A stretch of 54,600 nt of DNA from Clostridium senegalense JC122 (GCF_000285575.1 NZ_HE611055.1:122823-177422), one strand, 5' to 3'. Positions 36,596 to 46,374 are shown, numbered from the stretch's first letter. Translations and numbers: made by a program. The notes: generated by a model from the sequence alone, not told the origin.

Positions 36596-38322
36596 CTATA
36601 CCAGCTCCTTACCGACCTGAGATAAAAATATCTCTTTATAAACCTTGCAGCTTCTTATAAGTTCTACATGCTGCCCAATACCAACCACACTTCCATTATC
36701 AATTACTATTATCTTATCAGCATCCATAACTGAGGTAATACGCTGAGCAATTACTATAGATGTAAGATTTGTAGAATAATTTTTTATAGCTTCACGTATT
36801 TTTCCTTCAGTAACTACATCTACTGCACTTGTACAGTCATCTAATATAAGAATTTCTGGTCTTTTAATCAATGCTCTAGCAATAGAAATACGTTGTTTTT
36901 GTCCACCAGATAAATTTATTCCTCCTTGTCCAAGAATTGTATCATAGCCTTCTGGTAAATTCTTAATAAATTCATGAGCCTCTGCCACTACAGCAGCTTT
37001 TTCAACTTCATCATAGCTAGAATTTTCCTTTCCCCATCTTATATTATCTATTATTGATCCTGAAAAAAGAATTATATTTTGAGGTACTATAGCTACTTTT
37101 TCTCTAAGCATTTTTAAATCTATATCTTTAATATCAATATTATTTATTCTTATATTCCCTGAATTAACCTTATAAAAACCTTCAATCAAATTAACAATAG
37201 TACTCTTTCCCGAGCCTGTAGATCCTATAATCCCAATAGTTTCTCCTGACACACAAGAAAAACTTATATTTTTAAGAACAGGTTCCTTTAAATCATTAGA
37301 ATAAGAAAAACTTACATTTTCAAAATCTATTTTTCCCTTTAATAAATTATTATAAGGTTGTTTTTTTTTACATTCATATCACTTTCTTCTTGAAATATTT
37401 CTCCTATACGCCCTGCTGAAGCTTTTGCTTTAACTAACATAGTAAATACAAAAGATATCATCATTAATGAAAATAATATTTGTGTCATATAGTTTATAAA
37501 TGCAATTATTTGTCCCACTTCCATATTGCCTTTATTTACTCTAATTCCACCTATCCAAATAATTGCTACTATTCCTAAATTAACAGTAAGTGTAATACCT
37601 GGTGAAAATATTGACATTATACCCATTGCCTTAGTTGATATGTTTGCCAACTTCTCATTAGATTTTTGAAAACGTTCTGTTTCATAGTTAAATCTATTAA
37701 AAGCTTTAACAACCCTAACCCCTGCTAAATATTCTCTTATTACAGAATTTACTTTATCTAAAGATTTTTGAATTCTTACATAAAATGGATAACCTATTTT
37801 CATATTCATATATATAATTATTGATACAATAGGTATAACTACTATAAATGTTAAGGACATACTAGGATTAAGGTTTATAGCCATAATAATACTACCTATA
37901 CATAAAAGAGGTGCTTTTACAAAAACTCGCATAAGCCCATTAACAAAATTCTGAACTTGAGTAACATCATTACTAAGCCTTGTAACCAAAGAAGCTCCAT
38001 CATATTTATCTAAAGTTACAAAAGAAAGACTTTGAACTTGTTTAAAAAGATCATATCTAAGCTCTGCACCAAACTTTTGAGATACAGTACTTGATATAAT
38101 ATTACGACTTACTGCTGATAATGCCCCTAATCCAGTAATTCCAAGCATTAGTATAGTCATTTTAAAAATAAAATCCATTTGCTTATTTTTAACTCCTATA
38201 TCGATTATTTTAGACATTATAGTTGGTTGCATAAGATCACAGGCAGCTTCCAATGTTAAACAAATTATTGCAATACAAAAAAGTTTCCAGTATTTTTTTA
38301 TATACTTATTTAAAAAGTTCAT
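36596..38322 (-). pseudogene. ABC exporter half-transporter, first subunit, one frameshift
   Basis: Permease half ends early at QEESDMNVKKNN, and the ATPase half (Walker A GSTGSGKST, signature LSGGQKQR, Walker B ILILDDCTSAVD) starts without a ribosome binding site. One extra T in the T9 run at 37361-37369 (A9 in the gene) restores VKKKQPYNNLLKGKIDFENVSFSY and a normal 575-aa half-transporter. GAGGTG precedes ATG 38322; the longer N-terminal reading to 38439 is unlikely. The DDCTS Walker B end (Asp for the catalytic Glu) is the degenerate form seen in heterodimeric exporters, where the partner holds the active site. If the indel is real the exporter is dead. Confidence 0.88.
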
Positions 38323-38635
38323 TACTATACACCTCATCCTATAAAACTTCTTTAATATAAAATATTTTATTATAAATTTTTTTATAAAATTCTTCTTTCT
38401 TATATATTTAATCATAAAAAATATACTATGCAAAAACATAATATATTTTAAAATTATATATTTTTTTAAAATAACCTATACTTTTAACTGATTATACTTA
38501 TAGAAAAAATTCATTTGTCTCACCTTATAATTCGTGTTACCATAATCTTAATTATAATTGTACTACTTTTAGTCATAAAATTACATTTTTCTACTAAATA
38601 TAAATATTAATTTTCAATGAAGGAGCGTTTATTTT

Positions 38636-39976
38636 ATGGATATAATTTTAGCTATGCTTTTCACATTTTTTATACTAATTCTTTCTGTTTATAAAGGAAT
38701 CTTTGTTGGATTTCCATTATTATTAGGATTTTTGATTTTTGCTTTCATTTCATTTAAAAAAGGATTTATGATAAAAGATATTTTTAAAATGTCAGTTGCT
38801 GGAGGAAAAAAAGCTATTGTTGTTTTAAATGTATTTGTATTAATAGGTTGTATAACTGGTATATGGATGGCTTCTGGAACAGTTCCTGCAATAATATATT
38901 TTGCTATAAAATATATGAATTTAAATTTTTTTATATTATATGCTTTTCTAATAAGTTGTATTGTATCTTTTCTTTTAGGTACATGCTTTGGTACAGTAAG
39001 TACTGTAGGAGTAGCATTAATGTTAATGGCTAAAAACGGAAATGCAAATATAAATATTGTTGCTGGTGCAATTATTGCTGGGTCTTATTTTGGTGATAGA
39101 TGTTCACCTATGTCTTCTAGTGCAAATTTGATATCTAATTTAACTGAAACCAACCTTTTTATAAACGTAAGAAATATGTTCAAGACATCATTGCTTCCAT
39201 TTATTTTATGTGTAATTTTCTATACAATCCTTTCAATAAAACATCCACTAAATCTTACGCAAAGTAATATGGACGTAGAAATACTAAATACTTTTACAAT
39301 AAACTGGATTATTTTATTACCAGCAATATTAATTTTATTTTTTTCTTTATTTAAAGTAAACGTTAAAATATCTATGCTTGTTAGTATTCTATCTGCATGT
39401 ATTATTGCCATAATATTTCAACATTACACACTAGTCCAAGTTTTCAAATTTATAGTTTTAGGATTTAATTTAGATTCTCATAACTCATTACAAAACATAT
39501 TCAAAGGTGGAGGAATCATATCCATGTGTAAAGCAGCATTTGTTGTTTTTATTTCTTGTGCTTTAGCAGGTATATTTAATGAAACAAATATGTTATCAAA
39601 TATTGAGGTCATATTAACTAAAGCTCAAACAAGATGTAGTTTATTTATATATACTACTATTACTAGTATTTTCACTGCAGCCTTTGGATGTAATCAATCT
39701 ATTGCTATTGTTTTGACACATCAACTTATGGATAAAAGCTATGAAACCAAAAATATTGATAAATATAAATTAGCTATAGATTTAGAAAATACAGCAGTTT
39801 TATTATCTGCACTTATACCTTGGAATATAGCAGCATTTGTTCCAACTACTACTATGGACGTTAGCGGTGTAGGATTTATGCCCTTTGCTTTATATATATA
39901 CCTTGTTCCATTAACTAATATCATATTTCTTAAAATTTCAGATAGAAAAAACTTAAAATACTCTATAAATAGTTGA
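38636..39976 (+). CDS. NhaC-family Na+/H+ antiporter
   Basis: A 446-aa membrane protein with about 11 hydrophobic segments. The NhaC signature region is visible as GTCFGTVSTVGVAL and AGSYFGDRCSPMSSSANL (about residues 118-180). It would exchange sodium (or an organic cation or dicarboxylate in related branches) for protons. GGAG lies 10 bases before ATG 38636. The 313-base gap to the divergent ABC exporter is A/T-rich without a clear dyad. Confidence 0.88.
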   Translation: MDIILAMLFTFFILILSVYKGIFVGFPLLLGFLIFAFISFKKGFMIKDIFKMSVAGGKKAIVVLNVFVLIGCITGIWMASGTVPAIIYFAIKYMNLNFFILYAFLISCIVSFLLGTCFGTVSTVGVALMLMAKNGNANINIVAGAIIAGSYFGDRCSPMSSSANLISNLTETNLFINVRNMFKTSLLPFILCVIFYTILSIKHPLNLTQSNMDVEILNTFTINWIILLPAILILFFSLFKVNVKISMLVSILSACIIAIIFQHYTLVQVFKFIVLGFNLDSHNSLQNIFKGGGIISMCKAAFVVFISCALAGIFNETNMLSNIEVILTKAQTRCSLFIYTTITSIFTAAFGCNQSIAIVLTHQLMDKSYETKNIDKYKLAIDLENTAVLLSALIPWNIAAFVPTTTMDVSGVGFMPFALYIYLVPLTNIIFLKISDRKNLKYSINS

Positions 39977-40044
39977 AATCTTTTTAAATTAATATAAGTC
40001 AATATATAACTTATATTAACAAGAATATACGATTATAAATTATA

Positions 40045-40074
40045 AAAGCTAGTAATTTTACTATTACTAGCTTT
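40045..40074. terminator. Terminator between convergent genes
   Basis: AAAGCTAGTAAT (40045-40056) pairs with ATTACTAGCTTT (40063-40074). A weaker dyad, TAATATAAGT/ACTTATATTA, is at about 39990-40018. Both follow the NhaC gene and face the LuxR-DUF2087 gene. Confidence 0.7.
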
Positions 40075-40103
40075 CAAATATACGTTATTTTTAATTTTTA
40101 AAG

Positions 40104-40873
40104 TTATTCTTTAACCCAATAACCACTACAGTCATTTGAACGTTCAATAAATCCATACTCAACTAATGCTCTTCTTAAAGAAGCATAATCCTCATATATT
40201 CTTTTTAAAATTCTATTTATTTCTTTTTCAGAATAAATTTTCCCTTTAGAAAAATTCTTAACTACTTCTTTTAATATTATTATTTTTTTCTTTTCTTTTG
40301 ATGGATATGTTTTTATGGCACCTGTTTCATCCATGTACGTTTTAATTATGGTATTTCTTTCCTTATCAGTTATATTATATCTATCGTCTATAGTAGTTGC
40401 TGTTTTATGAGGGTCACACAGAATATCTTTATCTACTTTATTTATTTTTTCTTAGTATCCTTTGAAATTAAATCCATAATAGCCAAAAACAATCGTGCTT
40501 GCTTTTCTTTTTCTCTTAACTTATAACGATGATTTCTAACAGTTGATTGCGCAACACCAAGTTTTGATGCCATCTCTTTATCACATAATCCTTCAGCCAT
40601 CAACATTAATAATTCTCTTTGAACATCAGATATGCCAGTAAAACTACTATTCATTCCTAATAAATATTCTATCACAGAACTATGTTTGTCTTTTATATGC
40701 ATTTCCGTTGTTTTTTTAGCATCATATAAACAAGATTCTATTTCATAGATTCTTCCCTTTGTAAATATTTCCTCACAAATTATGCATTTATAACTATCAT
40801 CATTTTCTACATACCCTTTTTTCACTTCTTCAATAGTTGCATCCCAAAATAATTCTTTGTTACTTTTATCCAT
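40104..40873 (-). pseudogene. LuxR-type regulator with DUF2087 domain, one frameshift
   Basis: Residues 1-60 carry a zinc-finger-like CIICEEI...H...H region; about 80-130 is a LuxR-type HTH (KEMASKLGVAQSTVRNHRYKL). The frame ends at 40442 after KDTKKK. The DUF2087 domain (YPSKEKKKIIILKEVV ... DYASLRRALVEYGFIERS) continues in another frame to 40104. One extra base in the T6 run at 40445-40450 joins them through KKKINKVDKDIL into one protein of about 256 aa, the usual arrangement of this family. GGAGGGG precedes ATG 40873. It may control the adjacent NhaC or ABC genes, unproven. Confidence 0.85.
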
Positions 40874-40990
40874 ATTATCCCCTCCAACATTATCTGTTAC
40901 TTATATAATATGGTTTTATTTGAGTTTTGTCTATATATATACAAACATTTTTACTATTTGTTTGTTTTTATTGATTTTTTTATAACAAAA

Positions 40991-41023
40991 AAAACTAATA
41001 GCATATACACGCTATTAGTTTTT
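40991..41023 (-). terminator. Terminator of the ABC-2 exporter operon
   Basis: AAACTAATAGC pairs with GCTATTAGTTT across an 8-base loop, followed on the minus strand by an eight-base T run interrupted once by G. Confidence 0.85.
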
Positions 41024-41073
41024 CCTGAACTTTGTTAATATAATAGATGTTCTATTTTTATTATACATGCTTA

Positions 41074-41856
41074 CTACATATTCACCGCATGATATTTCTT
41101 AACCCCATTTTTAAACACATAGAAAAATATTATCATTAACATAATTGGAACTAAAATTATTATAAAAACATCTATATTATTATATTTATTCAACGCTATT
41201 CTACATGGTATTGCACTCATAATAAATACTGGAATAATAAATGTTAAAATATATCTGACTCTATTAGAAAATATAGTATCCGGTTTCTCAGCTAAGGATA
41301 AAAACTGAACTATTACTGATGATAAAGCAAAAGAATGAATACCATATAGCTGCAAAGAAAAAATGATTGCAAATATTAAAACCATAGATATGGTTGATAA
41401 TATTATTGATACAATATAAAATAATGAAATTCTTACATTACAATTTTTTAAACATATTAAATTAACTATAAATAATGGAATGGTAGAAAGTAATGCAGGA
41501 ATATTTATATTACGATATAAATAATATTTCAAATTAGTTACTGGTGATAGTAATGCATATACAAATAACCCTGACCAAATTTCATCACAAAATATATCTA
41601 ATCCTTGGGTGAAAAATACAGCAAATAAATTATTTACAACATAGTAGCAACTTAAATATAAAAGCATTTCCTTTGAAGAGTAAGTACCATAAGAATTTAA
41701 GCTTGTTGACATCAGAAGATACCCTAAAAACATTGAAAAATACATTGAAAAATCTGCAAGTACCCAACTTATTAAATTGATAGGATATTTTCTACTACGC
41801 TGAACAGCATATATAAATGATTGTTTTAATAATCTCTTATGTTCCATAACTGACAT
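41074..41856 (-). CDS. ABC-2 permease (COG3694-type)
   Basis: A 260-aa membrane protein with six hydrophobic segments, third gene of an exporter operon. The N-terminal KRLLKQSFIYAVQRSRKYPIN and the layout match COG3694/ABC2_membrane_6 permeases, which occur as a pair beside a COG4586 ATPase. It overlaps the previous gene by 20 bases. Substrate unknown; related systems export viologens, antibiotics or peptides. Confidence 0.82.
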   Translation of the reverse strand: MSVMEHKRLLKQSFIYAVQRSRKYPINLISWVLADFSMYFSMFLGYLLMSTSLNSYGTYSSKEMLLYLSCYYVVNNLFAVFFTQGLDIFCDEIWSGLFVYALLSPVTNLKYYLYRNINIPALLSTIPLFIVNLICLKNCNVRISLFYIVSIILSTISMVLIFAIIFSLQLYGIHSFALSSVIVQFLSLAEKPDTIFSNRVRYILTFIIPVFIMSAIPCRIALNKYNNIDVFIIILVPIMLMIIFFYVFKNGVKKYHAVNM

Positions 41857-42613
41857 ACTTTTTTACACCTCTCTTCCATACTACAGCTGTCAAAATTGAT
41901 AATATTAAAATCCATATTAATGGAACAAAATAATACAAACCACTTATATAAAAAAATTTGTTAGTAAAAAGTTTACTTGGAACATAGCTCATATAAGAGA
42001 ATGGCATAAGCATTAATAGTTTTTCATATCTATAATTTAATATATCAATAGGAAAAAACGCTCCAGAAAAAATTAATATAAAAAAGCCTTTTACTGCACT
42101 AATTCCCCATATTTCATTAAGATAAAAGCAAAGAGCACCAATAAAAAAAGATAATAAACAATTAAGTATTAGCGCTGTAGCTAAAAAATATGCTAGCTTT
42201 AATGATAATACTAATCGTACATGAAAAAAGATTATAAAAATAATAAGTGGGACTATTATCAATAATAATCTAATTAATTTTTCAGATAATTTATTAATAA
42301 TTAACTGTGTTGAATAATGCATAGGTAAAAGTAATCTATATCCTAATTTAAATGTCTTAATATCTTCAGCTATTTTACTTTCTAAATTGAATTGAGTAAA
42401 ATCCAAAATAATATTTGATAATGTTATATAAATAATCAATTCATGAAAGGAGTATGTTAGTTCATTTGTTGATGCAATTGACTTCCAAAATAAATAATTA
42501 ATTATTAACGGAACTATAAGTGAACTTATTATTTCTATAAAGAAATCAATTCTATAATATGAAAATCGTTTAAATTGAAATTTTATATTAGATATAATTT
42601 TCAACCTTTTCAT
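41837..42613 (-). CDS. ABC-2 permease (COG4587-type)
   Basis: A 258-aa six-helix membrane protein, partner of the next permease. It starts in the ATGA overlap with the ATPase stop, so the three genes are translated together. The ISNIKFQFKRFSYYRIDFF N-terminus and SAVKGFFILIFSGAFFPID segment are typical of the family. Confidence 0.82.
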   Translation of the reverse strand: MKRLKIISNIKFQFKRFSYYRIDFFIEIISSLIVPLIINYLFWKSIASTNELTYSFHELIIYITLSNIILDFTQFNLESKIAEDIKTFKLGYRLLLPMHYSTQLIINKLSEKLIRLLLIIVPLIIFIIFFHVRLVLSLKLAYFLATALILNCLLSFFIGALCFYLNEIWGISAVKGFFILIFSGAFFPIDILNYRYEKLLMLMPFSYMSYVPSKLFTNKFFYISGLYYFVPLIWILILSILTAVVWKRGVKKYVSYGT

Positions 42614-43587
42614 TCTTTAATACCTCTTTTGTATAAATTATCAATCATATCTTCAAGAGTTGCATTACTGAAATTAACACATTCAATTTTATTAAAATTA
42701 TTTTCAATAAATTTCAAAACATGCAAACTATTTTCTTCGCTATATTTTATGAAATATGACTTATTAGAATTTTTATTTGATATATTTAAATTATTAATAT
42801 TTATACATTCATCTATATTTTCACAACTAAAAGAAACTAATTTTCCTAATTTAGTATAATTACTAAGTTCATTTAAATTTCCATTAAATATTGTTTTACC
42901 TTTATCTATAACATATATTCTTTCGCACAAAGCTTCAATGTCTTGTATATTATGACTGGTCAATATAATGCATGCATTGTTTTGTTTTACATATTGCTTT
43001 AAAAAATTACGTATTATTTTACATGACTGATAATCTAAACCTAGTGTTGGTTCATCTAAAAATATAGTATGAGGTGTATGGAGAAAAGAGAGAATAATTT
43101 CACATTTCATTCGCTGTCCTAATGATAACATTCTGCATTGTTTATTTATATCCAATTCATTTAGTAAAAGATTCTCTGCCATTTTTCTTGTATTTTTTAA
43201 TCCTTCACTTTCATCAATATTATAGTAAGCACTATATAAACGCACTGAATCTATTAACGAAGCATCTGAATCTAATTTTGTATTTTGGCCTAAGATTAAT
43301 GCAACATCATTTCTATATTTTTTACTTTTTAAAAAAGGATTGTAACCATTTATAGATATTGTTCCTTTGTCAGGTTTCATAATACCAGACAGCATTTTTA
43401 TAATAGTTGTTTTTCCTGCACCATTTAACCCTATAATACCTATAATTTCACAATCATTAGCAATAACATTAAAATTTTCAACTGCAACTTTTTCAGTATA
43501 TTGTGGATTAATTAAATTACCTATAACATCTTTACCACAATGTTGCTTTATTTTAAATGTTTTACTAATTTTAGTTGCACTAATCAT
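42610..43587 (-). CDS. ABC ATPase (COG4586-type)
   Basis: A 325-aa nucleotide-binding subunit. Walker A is GLNGAGKTT (about residue 55), the signature LSLGQRMKCEI (about 160), Walker B TIFLDEPTLGLD, and the switch histidine is in TSHNI. The long C-terminal part after the ATPase core and the Y-TEKVAVENF N-terminal motif are COG4586 features. First gene of the operon, with AGGAGG 5 bases before ATG 43587. Confidence 0.9.
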   Translation of the reverse strand: MISATKISKTFKIKQHCGKDVIGNLINPQYTEKVAVENFNVIANDCEIIGIIGLNGAGKTTIIKMLSGIMKPDKGTISINGYNPFLKSKKYRNDVALILGQNTKLDSDASLIDSVRLYSAYYNIDESEGLKNTRKMAENLLLNELDINKQCRMLSLGQRMKCEIILSFLHTPHTIFLDEPTLGLDYQSCKIIRNFLKQYVKQNNACIILTSHNIQDIEALCERIYVIDKGKTIFNGNLNELSNYTKLGKLVSFSCENIDECININNLNISNKNSNKSYFIKYSEENSLHVLKFIENNFNKIECVNFSNATLEDMIDNLYKRGIKE

Positions 43588-43642
43588 TTTGACCTCCTAT
43601 TAATTACTTATATATAATTTTATTTTAAAATCTTATACACAT

Positions 43643-44536
43643 TTACTTTTCTCTATAAATATTAGAAATTACAGTATCATAAAACCCTACTGCTTTATAT
43701 ATATTAACTGCTTCATTAATAATGTTTGTACTTAAGTAAACACATTTAACCCCATCATCAATTGAACTATTTATTACATAGTTTACTAAAGCCTGTCCTA
43801 TTCCTCTTTTTCTATATTTTTCATTTACAACTACATATTCAAGTCTTGAAAAACTTATATCTTCTAAATAAGCCCAACAAACAAATCCAATAACCTTATT
43901 TCTTTCATTTAAAACATAGGCTAATTTATATTCATTGTTTAAAAGTTCCTCCATTTTTTTCTTATTACCATTCCACCTAAAAGCTTTATCTAGTAATTTA
44001 AAACTTTCATCTATAATTTTTTTATTACTTTTATCAATTAAATTTATTTTCCATTGAGATTCTTCTTTTTTAACCCCATCAATATCATAACGCATTTCTC
44101 TTGACGTTCTTCTATACTTCCATCCCAATTCTGAGTAGCATTGATCTAATACAACATTCTTATGAGATACTACTGCTTCTAGAGTATTAAATATCTCCAT
44201 TTTATTATCTAATACCAGATTTATTATTATATTAAGACCTTCTTTAAAGTGAAATTCTTCATTCACAATAGGACCAATGATATATCCATCTCCTTCATTA
44301 GGAGTATATAAGTAACCACTTATCCCAATAGGTTTATCTTCATAAAATATAATATATATACTTTTTTCCAATGTATTTTCATACATTTCAACTTCTGCTA
44401 ATAATTCTTTCATATTATCACACTTAGGGTAACCCAGTTCATACTCTCTATTAACTCTTGAATGCTCTAGCATTTTCTCTACAAAATATTGATCATCCTT
44501 TGAAAAAGGTTTTAAACTAAACATTTTCTTTCTCAT
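43643..44536 (-). CDS. GNAT acetyltransferase with two GNAT-like halves
   Basis: A 297-aa protein. The C-terminal half is a clear GNAT domain: GFVCWAYLEDISFSRLEYVVV, KYRKRGIGQALVNYV (acetyl-CoA loop) and NEAVNIYKAVGFYDTV. The N-terminal half (about 20-140) has a degenerate GNAT pattern (YEDKPIGISGYLYTP). AAGGAG precedes ATG 44536. Lies just downstream of the transposase region on the same strand. Substrate unknown. Confidence 0.85.
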   Translation of the reverse strand: MRKKMFSLKPFSKDDQYFVEKMLEHSRVNREYELGYPKCDNMKELLAEVEMYENTLEKSIYIIFYEDKPIGISGYLYTPNEGDGYIIGPIVNEEFHFKEGLNIIINLVLDNKMEIFNTLEAVVSHKNVVLDQCYSELGWKYRRTSREMRYDIDGVKKEESQWKINLIDKSNKKIIDESFKLLDKAFRWNGNKKKMEELLNNEYKLAYVLNERNKVIGFVCWAYLEDISFSRLEYVVVNEKYRKRGIGQALVNYVINSSIDDGVKCVYLSTNIINEAVNIYKAVGFYDTVISNIYREK

Positions 44537-44665
44537 AACAAATTTCTCCTTATCCCTTGTTATTTATTTTTTAATCTTATAAATATATCTATTATATTTA
44601 AACATATTTCAATATATATTCTTAAAACTCCTCCTAAACTATTTAATATTTAAAAGTTATTTTAA

Positions 44666-44757
44666 GGTGACAGTTATTAAATATTATAAATTTTATATTA
44701 TCATAATTATAATAGTATAATAAGCTATAAATTTTTTTAATATTTAATAACTGTCAC
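44666..44757. repeat. Palindromic unit left of the transposase
   Basis: GGTGACAGTTATTAAATATT (44666-44685) and AATATTTAATAACTGTCAC (44739-44757) are inverted copies 53 bases apart. The same sequence flanks the transposase on the other side. The 44537-44937 gap holds no gene. Confidence 0.75.
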
Positions 44758-44937
44758 TAATAAACCTATGAAAACTATGTATTTTAACATCTAAAAATAA
44801 TTTAAAGTTTAAATATTACATTTTTTAAACTAGCTTGTACAATTTTTAATAAAAAATATTAGTCTTAAATTTTTAACCTATTTTTTCTGTGAAAGTTTTA
44901 ATTTTGATTTTTTTGTATATATATTTTAAATTTCAAA

Positions 44938-45915
44938 CTATCCTATGAAATTTTCAAAAATCATTTTATAATGGCTATTATTTGTAACTAGTTTTATAGC
45001 TCTATTTCCTAATTGAGATATTCTACTAACACTTAAGTACCCAAGATTCATAGCTATATCCTTGCATTTTTTTCCACAAAATGCTGTTGCAAGTAATGTT
45101 ACCATAGCTCTAGCGTTTTGATTGTAGCTTCTATTTCTTATAAATATTTCATTAGACTGTATATTTTCTTTTTTAGCTACAAAATTTACTACATCTTCTA
45201 TTTTGTAATCTGATTTTAATATTCCCTTTTCATTAATATATTTTTCTTTTTTACTCTTAATTCTTAAATCTACTTTTTTCAAATTATCTACATGTTCTTC
45301 CATAGTATATTCAAATAATTTGGCATATTGCTTTCTTGCTTTCTTTTTATTTTTATCTAAAAATTCTAATATCCTTTCTTCATCCAAAACCCCAAAAAAG
45401 TCTTCTTCTCCTAAATAAGTTGACATACTTGAAAATAAATATTCTTGTGGACATTCTCTAAAGCCTGGTAAATCTTTTGCATTTCTATGAATATATAAAG
45501 ATACTGCCAATAAATATCTATCATTGTCTATTATTTCACTTTTGAACCTACCTTTACATAAACGTGAATCTAATTCATATTTTTTATTATAGAACTTAAC
45601 ATATCTTAAATTTAAACTTTTCATTATTACAGAAATATCTTGATCTTGACAATCTATAAGTAAATGAGCATGATTGTCCATTAAACAATATGCGTATAAC
45701 TTAAATGGATATTTTGTTTGGCTTTCTTTTAACTTAATCATAAAAGTTGCTTTATCTACATCTGATTTAAAAAGCAATCTGTCTTTAACACTTTTTATAA
45801 TTATATGATATATTGCATATTTTTCTTTTTTTCTTGGCTGAGTTGGCACTTTAATACACTCCTTAATTTTTATGCTTTTATCTTGATACTTGACACATTG
45901 AACTTTTATATTCAC
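44938..45915 (-). CDS. REP-associated/IS200-like Y1 transposase
   Basis: A 325-aa single-strand transposase of the RayT type. The HUH metal-binding motif is DNHAHLLI (about residue 82), the nearby nucleophile tyrosine is probably in LNLRYVKFYNKKY, and RNAKDLPGF and FSSMSTYLG are family features. The C-terminal 100 residues form a DnaA-domain-IV-like helix-turn-helix (CKDIAMNLGYLSVSRISQLGNRAI). Start GTG 45915 has AGG 8 bases upstream. It lies between palindromic repeats (44666-44757 and 45988-46060) that could be its substrates. One copy is seen in the window. Confidence 0.88.
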   Translation of the reverse strand: MNIKVQCVKYQDKSIKIKECIKVPTQPRKKEKYAIYHIIIKSVKDRLLFKSDVDKATFMIKLKESQTKYPFKLYAYCLMDNHAHLLIDCQDQDISVIMKSLNLRYVKFYNKKYELDSRLCKGRFKSEIIDNDRYLLAVSLYIHRNAKDLPGFRECPQEYLFSSMSTYLGEEDFFGVLDEERILEFLDKNKKKARKQYAKLFEYTMEEHVDNLKKVDLRIKSKKEKYINEKGILKSDYKIEDVVNFVAKKENIQSNEIFIRNRSYNQNARAMVTLLATAFCGKKCKDIAMNLGYLSVSRISQLGNRAIKLVTNNSHYKMIFENFIG

Positions 45916-45987
45916 TTTTCTTACCTATAGCACCTAACTCTATATGAATGTATAAAATAAATCCGCAAATTTTATTTTTCTTGTTAT

Positions 45988-46060
45988 GGTGACAGTTATT
46001 AAATTTCCAAAACAACTTTTATAAACATATATTATCATTTAAATATTTAATAACTTTTAC
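45988..46060. repeat. Palindromic unit right of the transposase
   Basis: GGTGACAGTTATTAAAT (45988-46004) with a partly decayed inverted partner AATATTTAATAACTTTTAC (46042-46060). Same orientation as the left unit. Confidence 0.7.
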
Positions 46061-46105
46061 TTAATTTAATATAATTTTTGAGAAACTTATGAAATACGCC
46101 TCGAA

Positions 46106-46130
46106 GAAGGGGTTTTATTTTAACCCCTTC
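46106..46130 (-). terminator. GC-rich hairpin after the Spo0E-like gene
   Basis: GAAGGGGTT (46106-46114) pairs with AACCCCTTC (46122-46130), 7 bases past the stop. No T run follows on the minus strand, so it may stabilise or partly terminate the message. Confidence 0.55.
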
Positions 46131-46136
46131 AGCTGT

Positions 46137-46307
46137 TTACTTTTTCAATTCTTTGAGTATATCATTATAATTATTCAAAGCTTGATCAAGTTTTTGGCTT
46201 GCTGCAATGACTTCTGGATGTAGTAGGTCAGATTTTTCATTAATTAAATCTTGAAGTTCTTGTCTCATAACCAAAATAATTTTTTGCATATCTTCAATTT
46301 TTCCCAA
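46137..46307 (-). CDS. Spo0E-like aspartyl-phosphate phosphatase
   Basis: A 56-aa protein that matches Spo0E-family phosphatases, which dephosphorylate Spo0A-P and hold back sporulation. It has two helices: IEDMQKIILVMRQELQDLIN and a second with PEVIAASQKLDQALNNY, containing the SQ-x-LD signature (here SQKLD) of the family. TTG 46307 is the start because AGGGGGG lies 6 bases upstream, and no ATG is near. The ribosome binding site and start codon lie within the 3' arm of a 24-bp hairpin (46305-46356), so translation should be tightly controlled. Confidence 0.88.
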   Translation of the reverse strand: MGKIEDMQKIILVMRQELQDLINEKSDLLHPEVIAASQKLDQALNNYNDILKELKK

Positions 46308-46356
46308 AATAATCCCCCCTTCATTATAATCATATAATAAAGGAGGGATTATTTTG
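46305..46356 (-). promoter_or_regulatory. 24-bp hairpin hiding the Spo0E-like start
   Basis: Plus coordinates 46305-46328 pair with 46333-46356 across a 4-base loop. On the minus-strand RNA all 24 pairs form, two of them G-U; on the plus strand those two would be mismatches, so the structure belongs to the Spo0E-like transcript. The G6 ribosome binding site and TTG start are paired. It might also act as a terminator for the upstream GNAT. Confidence 0.75.
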
Positions 46357-46358
46357 AA

Positions 46359-46374
46359 ATTTAATAACTGTCAC
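46359..46374. repeat. Solitary palindromic half-unit
   Basis: ATTTAATAACTGTCAC, identical to the arm of the units around the transposase, touching the stop of the GNAT gene and the foot of the Spo0E-like hairpin. Confidence 0.7.

Noticed and set aside
36596-37252. Independent stand-alone ABC ATPase gene
   Set aside because: It has no ribosome binding site and joins the upstream permease by a single base in a T9 run; it is the second half of one half-transporter.
37339-38439. Extended N-terminus of the permease (44 extra residues)
   Set aside because: GAGGTG points to ATG 38322; the extra part is very A/T-rich Ile/Lys/Phe sequence typical of untranslated leader.
44666-46374. CRISPR array
   Set aside because: The GGTGACAGTTATTAAAT repeats occur as inverted pairs with irregular spacing around a transposase, with no regular spacers and no cas genes.
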